Source: a virus
Virus record (IMG/VR): IMGVR_UViG_3300025012_000974
Span: 1 to 21,982 of that record
Direction: 5' to 3' (one strand)
Length of the DNA stretch: 21,982 bases
In this document: positions 1-7,155 of the stretch, one piece after another
How the letters are laid out: each line of letters begins with the position of its first letter
Position numbering within the stretch: position 1 is the first letter of the stretch
Notes under the pieces: model-generated
Told to the model about the DNA's origin: nothing
What the model saw: only the letters and a program-made list of their open reading frames with translations
The model's database searches: none
Position numbers and translations under genes: made by a program

Positions 1-1
1 C

Positions 2-466
2 ACCACCGGCGAGCCCATGGACAGGACCATGGCCAAGCTCGAAGATATTTTCGAGCCCTATGTCGGGAAGCCTGGACGCATTCGTGGTGGTGAGGTCATA
101 ACGCCTAACCGCTTGGAGACCATCATCCGTACCAATGCCACAGATGCTTTCAACATGGGCCGTATCGTTGAGGCGCGTAGGGCTGGCCCGTTCTTGCAGG
201 CGTTCCAGTACAGTGCGATCATGGATGATGCTACGACTAAAGTATGCGAGTTCTTAGATCAGAAGCTGTTCCGACCTAATGACCCCGCGCTTGATCAGCT
301 CTCGCCTCCCCGTGCATATAACTGTCGCGCGACTGTCGTGCCGGTAGGGATAGACGAGGAAATTGATGAAGATGATTTCATCGATGCCTCGGAAGTTGCC
401 AAAGGCATAGAACTCAGCCATGTGGATTTCGGCGGGGAATCCACTCGAATGTATAGCAAGGAATAA
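2..466 (+). CDS. Phage minor head / head morphogenesis protein, Mu gpF-like (3' end only)
   Basis: This is the C-terminal part of a minor capsid protein that is normally made next to the portal and acts in early procapsid assembly. The frame is open from the window edge (T-T-G-E-P before the first Met at 17), so the true start lies upstream. The visible part has the end of the Mu gpF/SPP1 gp7 domain: an 'ETIIRTNATDAFNMGR' helix, then 'YSAIMDDATTKVCEFLDQK', then 'PPRAYNCRA'. This matches the family pattern of a D-x2-T-x2-C segment followed by PP-x3-NCR, so both conserved cysteines are present. The tail after 'VVPV' is acidic. In related phages the next late genes are usually the protease/scaffold and capsid genes. 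Here eleven non-structural genes intervene. Family assignment is from these motifs only. Confidence 0.85.
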   Translation, partial: TTGEPMDRTMAKLEDIFEPYVGKPGRIRGGEVITPNRLETIIRTNATDAFNMGRIVEARRAGPFLQAFQYSAIMDDATTKVCEFLDQKLFRPNDPALDQLSPPRAYNCRATVVPVGIDEEIDEDDFIDASEVAKGIELSHVDFGGESTRMYSKE

Positions 467-503
467 GCCTGTATTAAACAAGGGCTGAGTTAGGGAGGTG
501 AGG

Positions 504-1601
504 GTGCGCTACTTGATTGCCCAAATGGTGGAGGTCTATAAGGTTGCGCAGACGAATAGCGGCAACTGCACGGTATTTGAATGTCATCCGCCGTTGAACC
601 TCCCTGACCCTGATGCTCACTTCTTTGTTGACTCCAAGGTCCCGCACGAATACAGCCTCATGCATGGCTGCGAGGATAGCTTCACTTGTGAGATCAGAGA
701 CGGCATCGTTGCCACAGTTCAAGGGCTGGTGTTCGATGACACTCACTTCTTTGTCGATGCCTATCATAATCGAAGGTTGATGGAGACCATCGTGCCCGTC
801 ATGTCTCATGTGTCAGGCATGGTGCAGGGTGAGGTCGAGGCTAACTTCGAGATCGGTTTTTCTTATGACGGTAAGCTTATCGATCTCATTTCCCCGCACA
901 CCTCTAACTACCATCACTGGGTGCTGGAGCTGCTTCCAAAGTTCTGGGCTGTGCAGCAGATGGTTGGACAGGGTGAGAAAGAGATAGCCCTGTTGCTTCC
1001 CACGCTTGAGGTTCAATTCCAGATCGATACCTTGAAGAAGATCATACACTCATTCAAGGATGTGCGATTCACCTTCGTGCCGTTCAATGCGTACCAACTT
1101 CAAGCCGTCAAAGCTAAGGAGCTGGTGTTCCCATCTTTCATCGCTCCGGGCGGGCACTCACGGCGACAGCTTGATTGGCTCCGGTCCATGTTCCTGCCGT
1201 ACAGTTCTTCTTTACAGTTACACCGGCGGATCTTCATTTCGCGCAAGGACTCACGTAACGGACGCAGGTTGCTGGAAGAGGACAGCATCGTTCGTATGTT
1301 AGAGGACTATGGCTTCGAGGCTTGGACGCTGAGTCAACTGGCGCACGCTGATCAAGTGAAGCTGTTTTCCGAGGCTGAGATCATCGTCGGCATTAGTGGC
1401 GCGGGCTTCACCAATCACATCTTCGCGCCGCATTCAGCACACCTTATAGAAATCCATCCCAAGCACTACACGAACCGAGCACACTTCTTCACGGCGAACG
1501 CTCTGGGTCAAAGCTATCAATTCATCATTGCTGATGGCGATGATACCGCTTTGAGCATAGACAGTAGTAAGTTGATAGCCGCTGTGGAGCGCGTGATTTA
1601 A
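504..1601 (+). CDS. Glycosyltransferase family 61-like protein (DUF563)
   Basis: This is a predicted sugar transferase of the GT61/DUF563 type, a family used in capsule, O-antigen and glycoprotein synthesis. Two family blocks are clear. 'NYHHWVLELLPKFWAV' lies near residue 135. A C-terminal half has 'RRIFISRKDSRNGRR', then 'LEDYGFEAWTLSQL', then 'LFSEAEIIVGISGAGFTNHI' and 'FAPHSAHLIEI'. This is the usual RR-x-Y/F-I-S-R and GxxGAxxxN(H) order. There is no signal peptide or membrane segment. Two GTG starts compete, at 498 and 504. The Shine-Dalgarno AGGGAGG at 492-498 runs into the first but sits 5 nt before the second, so 504 is preferred. It is the first gene of the modification cassette. Donor and acceptor are unknown. 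Confidence 0.8.
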   Translation: MRYLIAQMVEVYKVAQTNSGNCTVFECHPPLNLPDPDAHFFVDSKVPHEYSLMHGCEDSFTCEIRDGIVATVQGLVFDDTHFFVDAYHNRRLMETIVPVMSHVSGMVQGEVEANFEIGFSYDGKLIDLISPHTSNYHHWVLELLPKFWAVQQMVGQGEKEIALLLPTLEVQFQIDTLKKIIHSFKDVRFTFVPFNAYQLQAVKAKELVFPSFIAPGGHSRRQLDWLRSMFLPYSSSLQLHRRIFISRKDSRNGRRLLEEDSIVRMLEDYGFEAWTLSQLAHADQVKLFSEAEIIVGISGAGFTNHIFAPHSAHLIEIHPKHYTNRAHFFTANALGQSYQFIIADGDDTALSIDSSKLIAAVERVI

Positions 1602-1623
1602 CTTCCTCACAAGGAGCTTAGAA

Positions 1624-1875
1624 ATGGCAAAGATGCCTCCGAAAGATACCACTGAAAAACCTGTTTCAGAGCCGCAAGTATCCCCGACTGACGCCATTCG
1701 CAACTTTGCACGCTTGAGTGTTGATGTGCAGCGTGAGCGGAGCAAAGTGATCAACACAGCTTTCATCCGCTATGTGGATTCTAACCCGACACGGGAAGAT
1801 TTCGCAGAGGTCACTGAGGGCCTGCTTATTACGCCCGTCATGGTCTGGCATATGGCACGCGCCGGTCGTGGTTAA
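1624..1875 (+). CDS. Small protein of unknown function (83 aa)
   Basis: I do not recognise this protein. It starts at an ATG with a good ribosome binding site (AAGGAG at 1611-1616) and ends 5 nt before the aminotransferase gene, so it is placed as a genuine operon member. The N-terminal third is polar and proline-rich (residues 1-22), suggesting a flexible tail. The rest is predicted mostly helical, with 'AIRNFARLSVDVQRERSKVI' followed by 'NPTREDFAEVTEGLL'. It has no cysteine, signal peptide or membrane segment. Its place between a glycosyltransferase and an aminotransferase suggests an accessory role in the cassette. A regulator or a structural small protein cannot be excluded. Confidence 0.65.
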   Translation: MAKMPPKDTTEKPVSEPQVSPTDAIRNFARLSVDVQRERSKVINTAFIRYVDSNPTREDFAEVTEGLLITPVMVWHMARAGRG

Positions 1876-1880
1876 CAATC

Positions 1881-2969
1881 ATGAGTCGGTATTACCGGCC
1901 TGAGTTTCAGCATCTAGGCGGTATTGAGCGCATCAGAAAGCGATGGCCGTATTCATGGCAGATGCGGCTCAACCGCCTAGAAAACCCCATACCACTTTCC
2001 GATGATATGCAAGCTGCAATCAAGGACGCGGTTGGGGATTTCAATCTATACCCCGACTATCAACCGTTCTATGAACAGCTCGCGGCCTTCCTGAGCATCC
2101 CGTCTGTGAATCTGGTAGTTGGGCTCGGCTCGGAAGAGTTCATGCGGTCCATCATGCTCCTCACTTGTGGGATAGATTGTCCACAGAGGGGTGTCGCGGT
2201 ATTAAGCCCGACCTGTGCAATGTATCAGATACACGCAGCGGCATTGAATACACCACTGTTTGATCCCAGCCCAGCCTCACCAAAGATTGAGTTGACGATA
2301 GATACATTGATCAATGTTTTGGATAATCAGGATTTTGCCGTTCTGTTCCTGCCAAATCCTGGGCAGCCTATTGAGACTTATTTTACTCCTGTCGAGCTCG
2401 CTGCCATTGCTGAATACTGTTCGCAGCGGGAAGCGTTGCTCGTAGTTGATGAAGCATATTATGGCTTCGGTACTGAGACGGCACTGCCTTTGATATTCCA
2501 ATTCGATAATGTGATCGTGATGCGTACCTTTTCCAAGGGTTGGGGTGGGGCAGCATTGCGAATCGGATACGTGGTCGGATGCGAGGCGTTGATCAAGCCG
2601 CTTCATTCGTACAGGCTGTCAGGCGAAATCGCCGGTCCGTCTATGCAGATAGCCAGTGTGATGATCGACAGGTATGAGTCTGATATTCTACCTGCGATGC
2701 AAGAAATAGCTATGGCACGTGACTGGCTCTGCCGTGCAATCAGCGACCTTGGTTTATGGACACAAGGCAAGAAGGGGAACCATGTTCTGGTTGAACTCGG
2801 GGCGGATAGGGCAAAGCGGGTCGGCAGGCATCTTGAAGCTGAAGGCATCTACATCAACTATCAATTACCGCATCCCTGTGAAGACTATGCCATGATCACG
2901 GTTGGATCACTGGATATGATGGTGCGTTTCTTTGAACACTTCGTAGGAGCGCTCGATGGGAACAAGTGA
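1881..2969 (+). CDS. PLP-dependent class I/II aminotransferase, HisC-like
   Basis: This is a fold-type I pyridoxal-phosphate enzyme resembling histidinol-phosphate aminotransferases and threonine-phosphate decarboxylases. Key residues are visible in order. 'NPGQP' has N159 (the family usually has NPNNPTG). 'VVDEAYYGF' has D190, which would pair with the PLP ring nitrogen. 'RTFSKGWGGAALRIGY' has the Schiff-base lysine K219 and the phosphate-binding arginine R227. The N-terminal 'LYPDYQPFYEQLAAFL' block also matches the family. At 362 aa the length is normal and the catalytic set is intact, so the protein should be active. No histidine biosynthesis genes are nearby, so it more likely makes an amino compound for the glycan cassette (inference). 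The substrate is unknown. The next gene overlaps its 3' end by 14 nt. Confidence 0.85.
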   Translation: MSRYYRPEFQHLGGIERIRKRWPYSWQMRLNRLENPIPLSDDMQAAIKDAVGDFNLYPDYQPFYEQLAAFLSIPSVNLVVGLGSEEFMRSIMLLTCGIDCPQRGVAVLSPTCAMYQIHAAALNTPLFDPSPASPKIELTIDTLINVLDNQDFAVLFLPNPGQPIETYFTPVELAAIAEYCSQREALLVVDEAYYGFGTETALPLIFQFDNVIVMRTFSKGWGGAALRIGYVVGCEALIKPLHSYRLSGEIAGPSMQIASVMIDRYESDILPAMQEIAMARDWLCRAISDLGLWTQGKKGNHVLVELGADRAKRVGRHLEAEGIYINYQLPHPCEDYAMITVGSLDMMVRFFEHFVGALDGNK

Positions 2970-3645
2970 GTATGTGTTCAAGGAAGGCGCTGATGGTAGC
3001 CTTGAGCCGGTGTTCGATTTCAACAGGCTGTATCAAGACGTCACGGACCCCTGGGATCAATCAGGCGCCAGCTCCGCTCCCGTGATGTCAGCATATTATC
3101 GACACTCCCGACATAGACTGGCTTCTGTACTGAAACGGGTGCTGTCGGCTTATGCCGGGCCAGTGCTTGAAGTGGGTTGCGGTCATGGTCACGTTGTAGA
3201 TTACCTTTCCAAAGAGCTGCCGTACGCAACGATTGAGGGCATCGACATCAGTTCCATGGCGATCATGGGTGCGTACAAGAGATATCCACATCGTAGATTC
3301 AGGGTTTCGAATATTCTTGAGAACTATACCCATCCAAAGCAGTGCGTCGTGATCCTGAATCAAGTGCTGTGGTATATCGCGGCTCGCCTCGACGACGCTC
3401 TGAACAATTGCGCATCCAGCTTGGAAGAGAACGGCTATCTAGTCATAAGTCAAGCGTTCCTTAAATCCGGGCAACGGTATATGCCTGAGCTAGATTTCAA
3501 CGGCTTGCTTAGAAGGATGCTCGATCATAAAGAATGGCAGGTAATTGGGGTCGAGTATGATTGTGCCGGGAATTACAAGCACCATGATGGGCTTCTGGTA
3601 TTCCGACGCAAAGCTGCTGAATGCGGGGCAGTGTGCCATGAATGA
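2956..3645 (+). CDS. Class I SAM-dependent methyltransferase
   Basis: This is a Rossmann-fold methyltransferase of the Methyltransf_11/12/25 kind. The SAM-binding motif I 'VLEVGCGHG' occupies residues 70-78. The acidic ribose-binding residue is in 'IEGIDIS', and 'VVILNQVLWYI' and 'SLEENGYLVIS' fit motifs IV and VI. The start ATG at 2956 has AGGAG at 2945-2949 and overlaps the end of the aminotransferase gene by 14 nt, implying translational coupling. The C-terminal part ('YDCAGNYKHHDGLLVFRRK') closes the sheet. The acceptor could be a sugar hydroxyl, amine or carboxyl, or a lipid or protein. Context suggests glycan tailoring, but the sequence does not show it. Confidence 0.83.
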   Translation: MGTSEYVFKEGADGSLEPVFDFNRLYQDVTDPWDQSGASSAPVMSAYYRHSRHRLASVLKRVLSAYAGPVLEVGCGHGHVVDYLSKELPYATIEGIDISSMAIMGAYKRYPHRRFRVSNILENYTHPKQCVVILNQVLWYIAARLDDALNNCASSLEENGYLVISQAFLKSGQRYMPELDFNGLLRRMLDHKEWQVIGVEYDCAGNYKHHDGLLVFRRKAAECGAVCHE

Positions 3646-4492
3646 CGCTACAGATCGCAACCTGAAGCGTAAGTCAGTGTTCATTGATGATGTGCAGTTG
3701 GTTGATGGTGTCCCACTTTTCAGTTGGATCGACGTCAATGTTACAGAGCTCTGTAATCGTACATGCTCGTTCTGTCCACGCGGCGATCAGACCAAATACT
3801 CAAACCAGAACCTGAATATGTCGCTGGACCTAGCTGAACGGATAGCGCACGAGCTGTTTGATCTGGACTATGCCGGTACGGTCGTGTTCTCAGGCTTTGG
3901 TGAATCACTGCTCCATCCCAACCTTTTATCTATCATAAACAAATTCGCCGGCACAGCACGCCTTGAGCTTGTGACCAATGGAGACAGGCTCGATGAAGAA
4001 ACCATCAGGGCGCTCTACGTGGCGGGGATCGGTTTCTTTGCTGTCAGTCTCTATGACGGCCCTGAACAGTTGGATGATTTCCACGTACGCTTTGAAGAAG
4101 CGGGTGTGTCCCAAGAGTGCTACATCTTGCGTGATAGATGGCACAGTGAAGGGGACGGCTTCGGCTTGAAATTGACCAATCGTGCTGGCATGGTCAACGT
4201 AGGCAAGCAGCCGCCGGTCGATACGCACCATCCCTGTTTTTATACAGCGTATTCGTTAGCGATCGACTGGAACGGCGATGTGTTGCTATGTGTGCAGGAT
4301 TGGAACAAGCGGAAGGTGTTCGGAAATCTGTACGATCAATCACTGCTTGAAGTCTGGAAACACAATAAGGATTTAAATGGGATGCGAAATCGTTTGATCG
4401 GTGGCAAGCGGATCGATCTGCCTTGTGCCTTGTGCAACGCGGAAGGCACTGTCCACGGAGCGAATCATGCTAAGGCGTGGGGAAGGTTGTGA
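3638..4492 (+). CDS. Radical SAM enzyme with C-terminal SPASM-type domain
   Basis: This is a radical S-adenosylmethionine enzyme. Residues C39, C43 and C46 ('CNRTCSFC') form the C-x3-C-x2-C site for the SAM-binding 4Fe-4S cluster, followed by 'VVFSGFGESLLHP', the usual glycine/GE region. The C-terminal third carries 'CFYTAYSLAIDWNGDVLLC', 'GNLYDQSLLEVW' and 'LPCALC', the SPASM pattern that binds a second cluster. The ATG at 3638 overlaps the preceding stop by 8 nt. An upstream in-frame Met at 3545 would give 31 extra residues inside the methyltransferase gene and is less likely. At 284 aa it is slightly short. SPASM enzymes modify peptides, sugars or small molecules. A dehydrogenation, epimerisation or deoxygenation of a glycan is a possible but unproven role. 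Confidence 0.87.
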   Translation: MNDATDRNLKRKSVFIDDVQLVDGVPLFSWIDVNVTELCNRTCSFCPRGDQTKYSNQNLNMSLDLAERIAHELFDLDYAGTVVFSGFGESLLHPNLLSIINKFAGTARLELVTNGDRLDEETIRALYVAGIGFFAVSLYDGPEQLDDFHVRFEEAGVSQECYILRDRWHSEGDGFGLKLTNRAGMVNVGKQPPVDTHHPCFYTAYSLAIDWNGDVLLCVQDWNKRKVFGNLYDQSLLEVWKHNKDLNGMRNRLIGGKRIDLPCALCNAEGTVHGANHAKAWGRL

Positions 4493-5073
4493 TGCTAGAG
4501 GATTTAGCAAGTGGCACTGATTATGAAGTTCTGGCACGGCTTGCTAGAGGAAGATCATGTGTCTTTGAATTCGGTACATTTATTGGTGGCTCAGCAATGG
4601 CTATGCTGCCCGAAATCAAAGGGGCAAATGGCAAGCTCTATTGTATAGATCATTTTCAAGGCAACTGTGACGACCCATATACAGCCCACCCACGGCGGGA
4701 AGTTGTTGACGCACTATTAGGCCGCACTGAGCCTTACTGGCCCTGGTTGACTGTTATAATCGGCTGTACCCATGAGGCATTCAATTTTCCAGCAGGCTAT
4801 GCGGATATGTGCTTCATCGATGCTGAACACAGCTACCAGGAAGTCGTCTACGATATTCGTGCCGCGCGGCATCTAGTGCAACGCGCGGGCGGGGTCATCT
4901 GTGGACATGATTATCTCAAGCACTATGATGAGTGTGACCCAGAGTTGATGGCTAAGTATTCGGAATCGCCCGACGGCGGATATGGCGGTGTTGGCTACGG
5001 TGTGATTCGCGCTGTACATGAAGCGTTCGGTAGGCCAAACCATGAGGGAGCCGTTTGGTGGGTGATAGTTTAG
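4492..5073 (+). CDS. SAM-dependent methyltransferase, Methyltransf_24/CmcI-like (copy A)
   Basis: This is a small class I methyltransferase. Motif I is 'CVFEFGTFIGGS' at about residues 23-34. A 'CFIDAEHSYQEVVYDI' block contains D110 and H113, equivalent to the metal/SAM-site D-x2-H-x-Y segment of this family, followed by 'GGVICGHDY'. The ATG at 4492 shares one base with the preceding TGA (TGATG), so it is probably translated by re-initiation. GGGGAAGG just upstream serves as ribosome binding site. It is paralogous to the gene at 5837-6415. Both end in a 'YGVIRAV...NH...VWWV' signature, and both flank the DUF115-like gene. Related proteins methylate sugars such as rhamnose, or antibiotic intermediates. 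The substrate here is unknown. Confidence 0.8.
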   Translation: MLEDLASGTDYEVLARLARGRSCVFEFGTFIGGSAMAMLPEIKGANGKLYCIDHFQGNCDDPYTAHPRREVVDALLGRTEPYWPWLTVIIGCTHEAFNFPAGYADMCFIDAEHSYQEVVYDIRAARHLVQRAGGVICGHDYLKHYDECDPELMAKYSESPDGGYGGVGYGVIRAVHEAFGRPNHEGAVWWVIV

Positions 5074-5837
5074 GTGCGCGGCGGTTAGAGAAGTTCACGA
5101 AGTTTTTGAACGGCCGCACCGTATGCTTCCAATCGTGTGGACCGACTATCGCTACGCTTGAACGCTATGTAAATGTGATCCCTGAGGACGTTGTATGGAT
5201 CGCGCATAATGTCTATTTGCCTACCGAGCGGATTTTGGAACCGATAGGTTATAGGCTGGACCTTGTATACGTCTCAGCACAGCAATCGATAAAGTCTTAT
5301 CCTAGGTATCGTGAGTTCCTAGAGCGGCCTGATGATAATCTGTTACTGACTACGCAGGGTGGTATTGAGCAGTTCAACAGTTTTTACCCTGGTCTGGTTT
5401 CTGAATTTGCTGACAAGTTGATAATCGCTGATGTTGGCGATTCAGAAATACATAATGCTGATGCCTTTGATTTAGTTGATTTCAAGAAAGCGTCACACGT
5501 GTTCTCGTTCATATCCACATTCTTGATGCTCATCAAAGCTGGCGTTCGTGAGATAATCTGTTTTGGATTGGATGGCGGCAAGATGGCTGGATACGATAAT
5601 TGGTACTATGGCGTTTATGAAGACTATCCTGAGGGGTGGTTTCACGGGATGCCTAATGGCTATAACACCGAGATCGACTATCTGTATCGCAACTGGGATA
5701 GGCTTTTGCACGAGGCTTGTGGTCTGAAGTCGGAAGATGTCCGTATTCTAAATTGCAGTCCTCATAGTGCAATCAACTGCTTCCCCAAGATTGACTATGA
5801 GGATTTGGCCATGGTGTTTCAGAAGCAGATGTTGTGA
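5058..5837 (+). CDS. DUF115 / MptE-like or GT42-like protein
   Basis: Assignment is by pattern. The N-terminal 'SCGPTIATLERYV' resembles the G-x-GPS-L loop of DUF115/MptE-like proteins and GT42 sialyltransferases. 'IICFGLDGGKM' matches their second strand-loop. 'NTEIDYLYRNWDRLL', then 'ILNCSPHSAINCFPKIDYED', matches the closing NTD-x-L ... PxS block. Such proteins bind a nucleotide or nucleotide-sugar. GT42 members transfer sialic acid-type sugars, and bacterial DUF115 proteins such as Maf are tied to flagellin glycosylation. The loop has GPT rather than GPS. The start is GTG 5058 (or TTG 5055), with AGGGAG at 5045-5050 giving 7-nt spacing to 5058. It overlaps the upstream methyltransferase by 16 nt. 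The function is tentative, but transfer of a nonulosonic-type sugar would fit the cassette. Confidence 0.6.
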   Translation: MGDSLGARRLEKFTKFLNGRTVCFQSCGPTIATLERYVNVIPEDVVWIAHNVYLPTERILEPIGYRLDLVYVSAQQSIKSYPRYREFLERPDDNLLLTTQGGIEQFNSFYPGLVSEFADKLIIADVGDSEIHNADAFDLVDFKKASHVFSFISTFLMLIKAGVREIICFGLDGGKMAGYDNWYYGVYEDYPEGWFHGMPNGYNTEIDYLYRNWDRLLHEACGLKSEDVRILNCSPHSAINCFPKIDYEDLAMVFQKQML

Positions 5838-6415
5838 TGCTTGAATTCGAGGCTAAAGCACTTGCGTCACTGGCCGCAGGCCGTAAGTGTGCTTTGGAAC
5901 TTGGAACATTCTGCGGGGATACCGCCGCTGTGATCTTGCCAGTCCTGCATCTTGATGGTCATCTTCATACGATTGATACGTTCACGGCTGTATCTGGTGG
6001 CCCCTATACCAAGTTAGTGCCGCGCCTTGAACAAATCAAGCAATCGTTGGCAGTGTTAGAATCTTATGAAGGCCGGTTTACGTTGATGATTGGGGACTAT
6101 ACCAAGCAGGCCCCGTGCTTCGCTGATGGATTGTTTGATTTTATATTCATTGATGGCGCGCACGATTATGAATCTGTACGCCGTGACATTACATCATGGC
6201 TCCCTAAGCTGGCCTCAGGTGGCGTGTTCTGTGGCCATGACTTCGAAGATATTCCCAAGGACTTTGATTGGGATACAATCGTGGCAAACTCCTATGAAGA
6301 GCACGTGAATGTTGAAGGGGAACCTGGAAGGCACTACGGCGTGATTCGTGCTGTCACTGAGTTGTTTCCAAAGTTCAATCATAAGGATCGCGTCTGGTGG
6401 GTCGATCCTGTTTAG
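5837..6415 (+). CDS. SAM-dependent methyltransferase, Methyltransf_24/CmcI-like (copy B)
   Basis: This is the second copy of the small methyltransferase. 'KCALELGTFCGDTAA' at residues 17-31 is motif I. 'FIFIDGAHDYESVRRDI' holds D106 and H109 of the D-G-x-H-x-Y site, and 'GGVFCGHDF' follows. The C terminus 'HYGVIRAVTELFPKFNHKDR' then VWWV mirrors copy A at 4492-5073, so the two are paralogs from an old duplication with considerable divergence. The ATG at 5837 again overlaps the previous TGA by one base (TGATG), the same coupling as copy A. No strong Shine-Dalgarno is visible, in line with re-initiation. The two copies may methylate different positions of one glycan or different sugars (inference). 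Confidence 0.8.
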   Translation: MLEFEAKALASLAAGRKCALELGTFCGDTAAVILPVLHLDGHLHTIDTFTAVSGGPYTKLVPRLEQIKQSLAVLESYEGRFTLMIGDYTKQAPCFADGLFDFIFIDGAHDYESVRRDITSWLPKLASGGVFCGHDFEDIPKDFDWDTIVANSYEEHVNVEGEPGRHYGVIRAVTELFPKFNHKDRVWWVDPV

Positions 6416-6426
6416 GAAGGTAGGTA
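6411..6426 (+). promoter_or_regulatory. Shared 16-nt leader/ribosome binding site, copy 1
   Basis: The 16 nt TTTAGGAAGGTAGGTA include the stop codon of the methyltransferase gene and the Shine-Dalgarno (AGGAAGG) of the GT2 gene starting at 6430. The identical 16-mer recurs at 13479-13494 ahead of the GT4-methyltransferase-GT2 gene. Direct reading of both sites shows the identity. Regulatory meaning beyond ribosome binding is inference. Confidence 0.5.
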
Positions 6427-6429
6427 AGT

Positions 6430-7155
6430 ATGTCTAGGTCCGTTTCTGTAGTCGTGCCGTGCTTAACCGAGCACAGATGGCAAGTTGATTTGACTGAAGC
6501 TATCATTCAAGTTGCACGGCACACGACTGATGTTCCGTTCGAGCTTATCATTGCTGAAGCTGTTGGAAATTACTTCGACGGTAGATTGCCGAGGCAGCAT
6601 CTGCCGCCTGTTGACGCTGATAAGCACTTCTACAATCCAGCTAAAGGCAACGCCAACGGCGACACGAATGCGGGTATGGCGCTCTGCTCTGGCGATATCA
6701 TCGTCGTGTTGACTAATGATGTGTTCGTCAAGCCTGGATGGTTGGAAGCTATGCTGGCCTGCTTCGATCTGTTCCCTGACTGTGGCATGGCCAGCCTTGC
6801 AACGACAGATCATCAGGGCGAATCGCAGCCCGTGAATGCTATCCTTGAGGGCATCTGGTGTCCGATCTTTGCCGTGCTCAACAGACCCGAGTTCAGGTTC
6901 GATGCCGTTGAGTTCCCGTCTGAATGGGGGGATTATGACTTAGTGATGCGCGTGTACGCGGCGGGCTTTAAAGCGTATCGTAACCGTATTGTGGTCTGTA
7001 ACCACTTGGGCCGCATGACCAACGGCAATGCTATGGAGCCCGAGAAGGCGGCTAAGATAGAAGGATACAGGCAGAAGTTCCTTCAGCGTTGGGGGAACAC
7101 GCCCGTTGCCGCATCGCTCATGTTCCGCGCTTTGATTTCAGGATGGGTGATCTAA
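6430..7155 (+). CDS. Glycosyltransferase family 2 (GT-A fold)
   Basis: This is a predicted inverting GT-A glycosyltransferase. The N terminus 'SVSVVVPCLTEHRWQVDLTEAI' is the usual first strand and loop. 'PAKGNANGDTNAGMALCSGDIIVVLTNDVFV' is the conserved segment ending in the DXD-like metal site, here T-N-D (in 'LTNDVFVKPGWLEAM'). 'FPSEWGDYDLVMRVYAAGFKAY' corresponds to the ED/GDYDL acceptor-site helix. At 241 aa it is a minimal GT2 domain with no membrane segment. The start ATG has AGGAAGG 7-13 nt upstream, and the stop TAA overlaps the next ATG (TAATG). The DXD replacement by TND is common enough in GT2 proteins not to imply inactivity. Donor sugar unknown. Confidence 0.85.
   Translation: MSRSVSVVVPCLTEHRWQVDLTEAIIQVARHTTDVPFELIIAEAVGNYFDGRLPRQHLPPVDADKHFYNPAKGNANGDTNAGMALCSGDIIVVLTNDVFVKPGWLEAMLACFDLFPDCGMASLATTDHQGESQPVNAILEGIWCPIFAVLNRPEFRFDAVEFPSEWGDYDLVMRVYAAGFKAYRNRIVVCNHLGRMTNGNAMEPEKAAKIEGYRQKFLQRWGNTPVAASLMFRALISGWVI

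Noticed and set aside
3545-3637. Upstream ATG that would lengthen the radical SAM protein by 31 residues
   Set aside because: The extra residues lie inside the methyltransferase gene and look like out-of-frame coding sequence. The ATG at 3638 gives the usual spacing to the first cysteine.
7089-7154. Longer start for the methyltransferase at 7155
   Set aside because: It would overlap the GT2 gene by 67 nt. The TAATG junction at 7153-7157 matches the coupling style of neighbouring genes.
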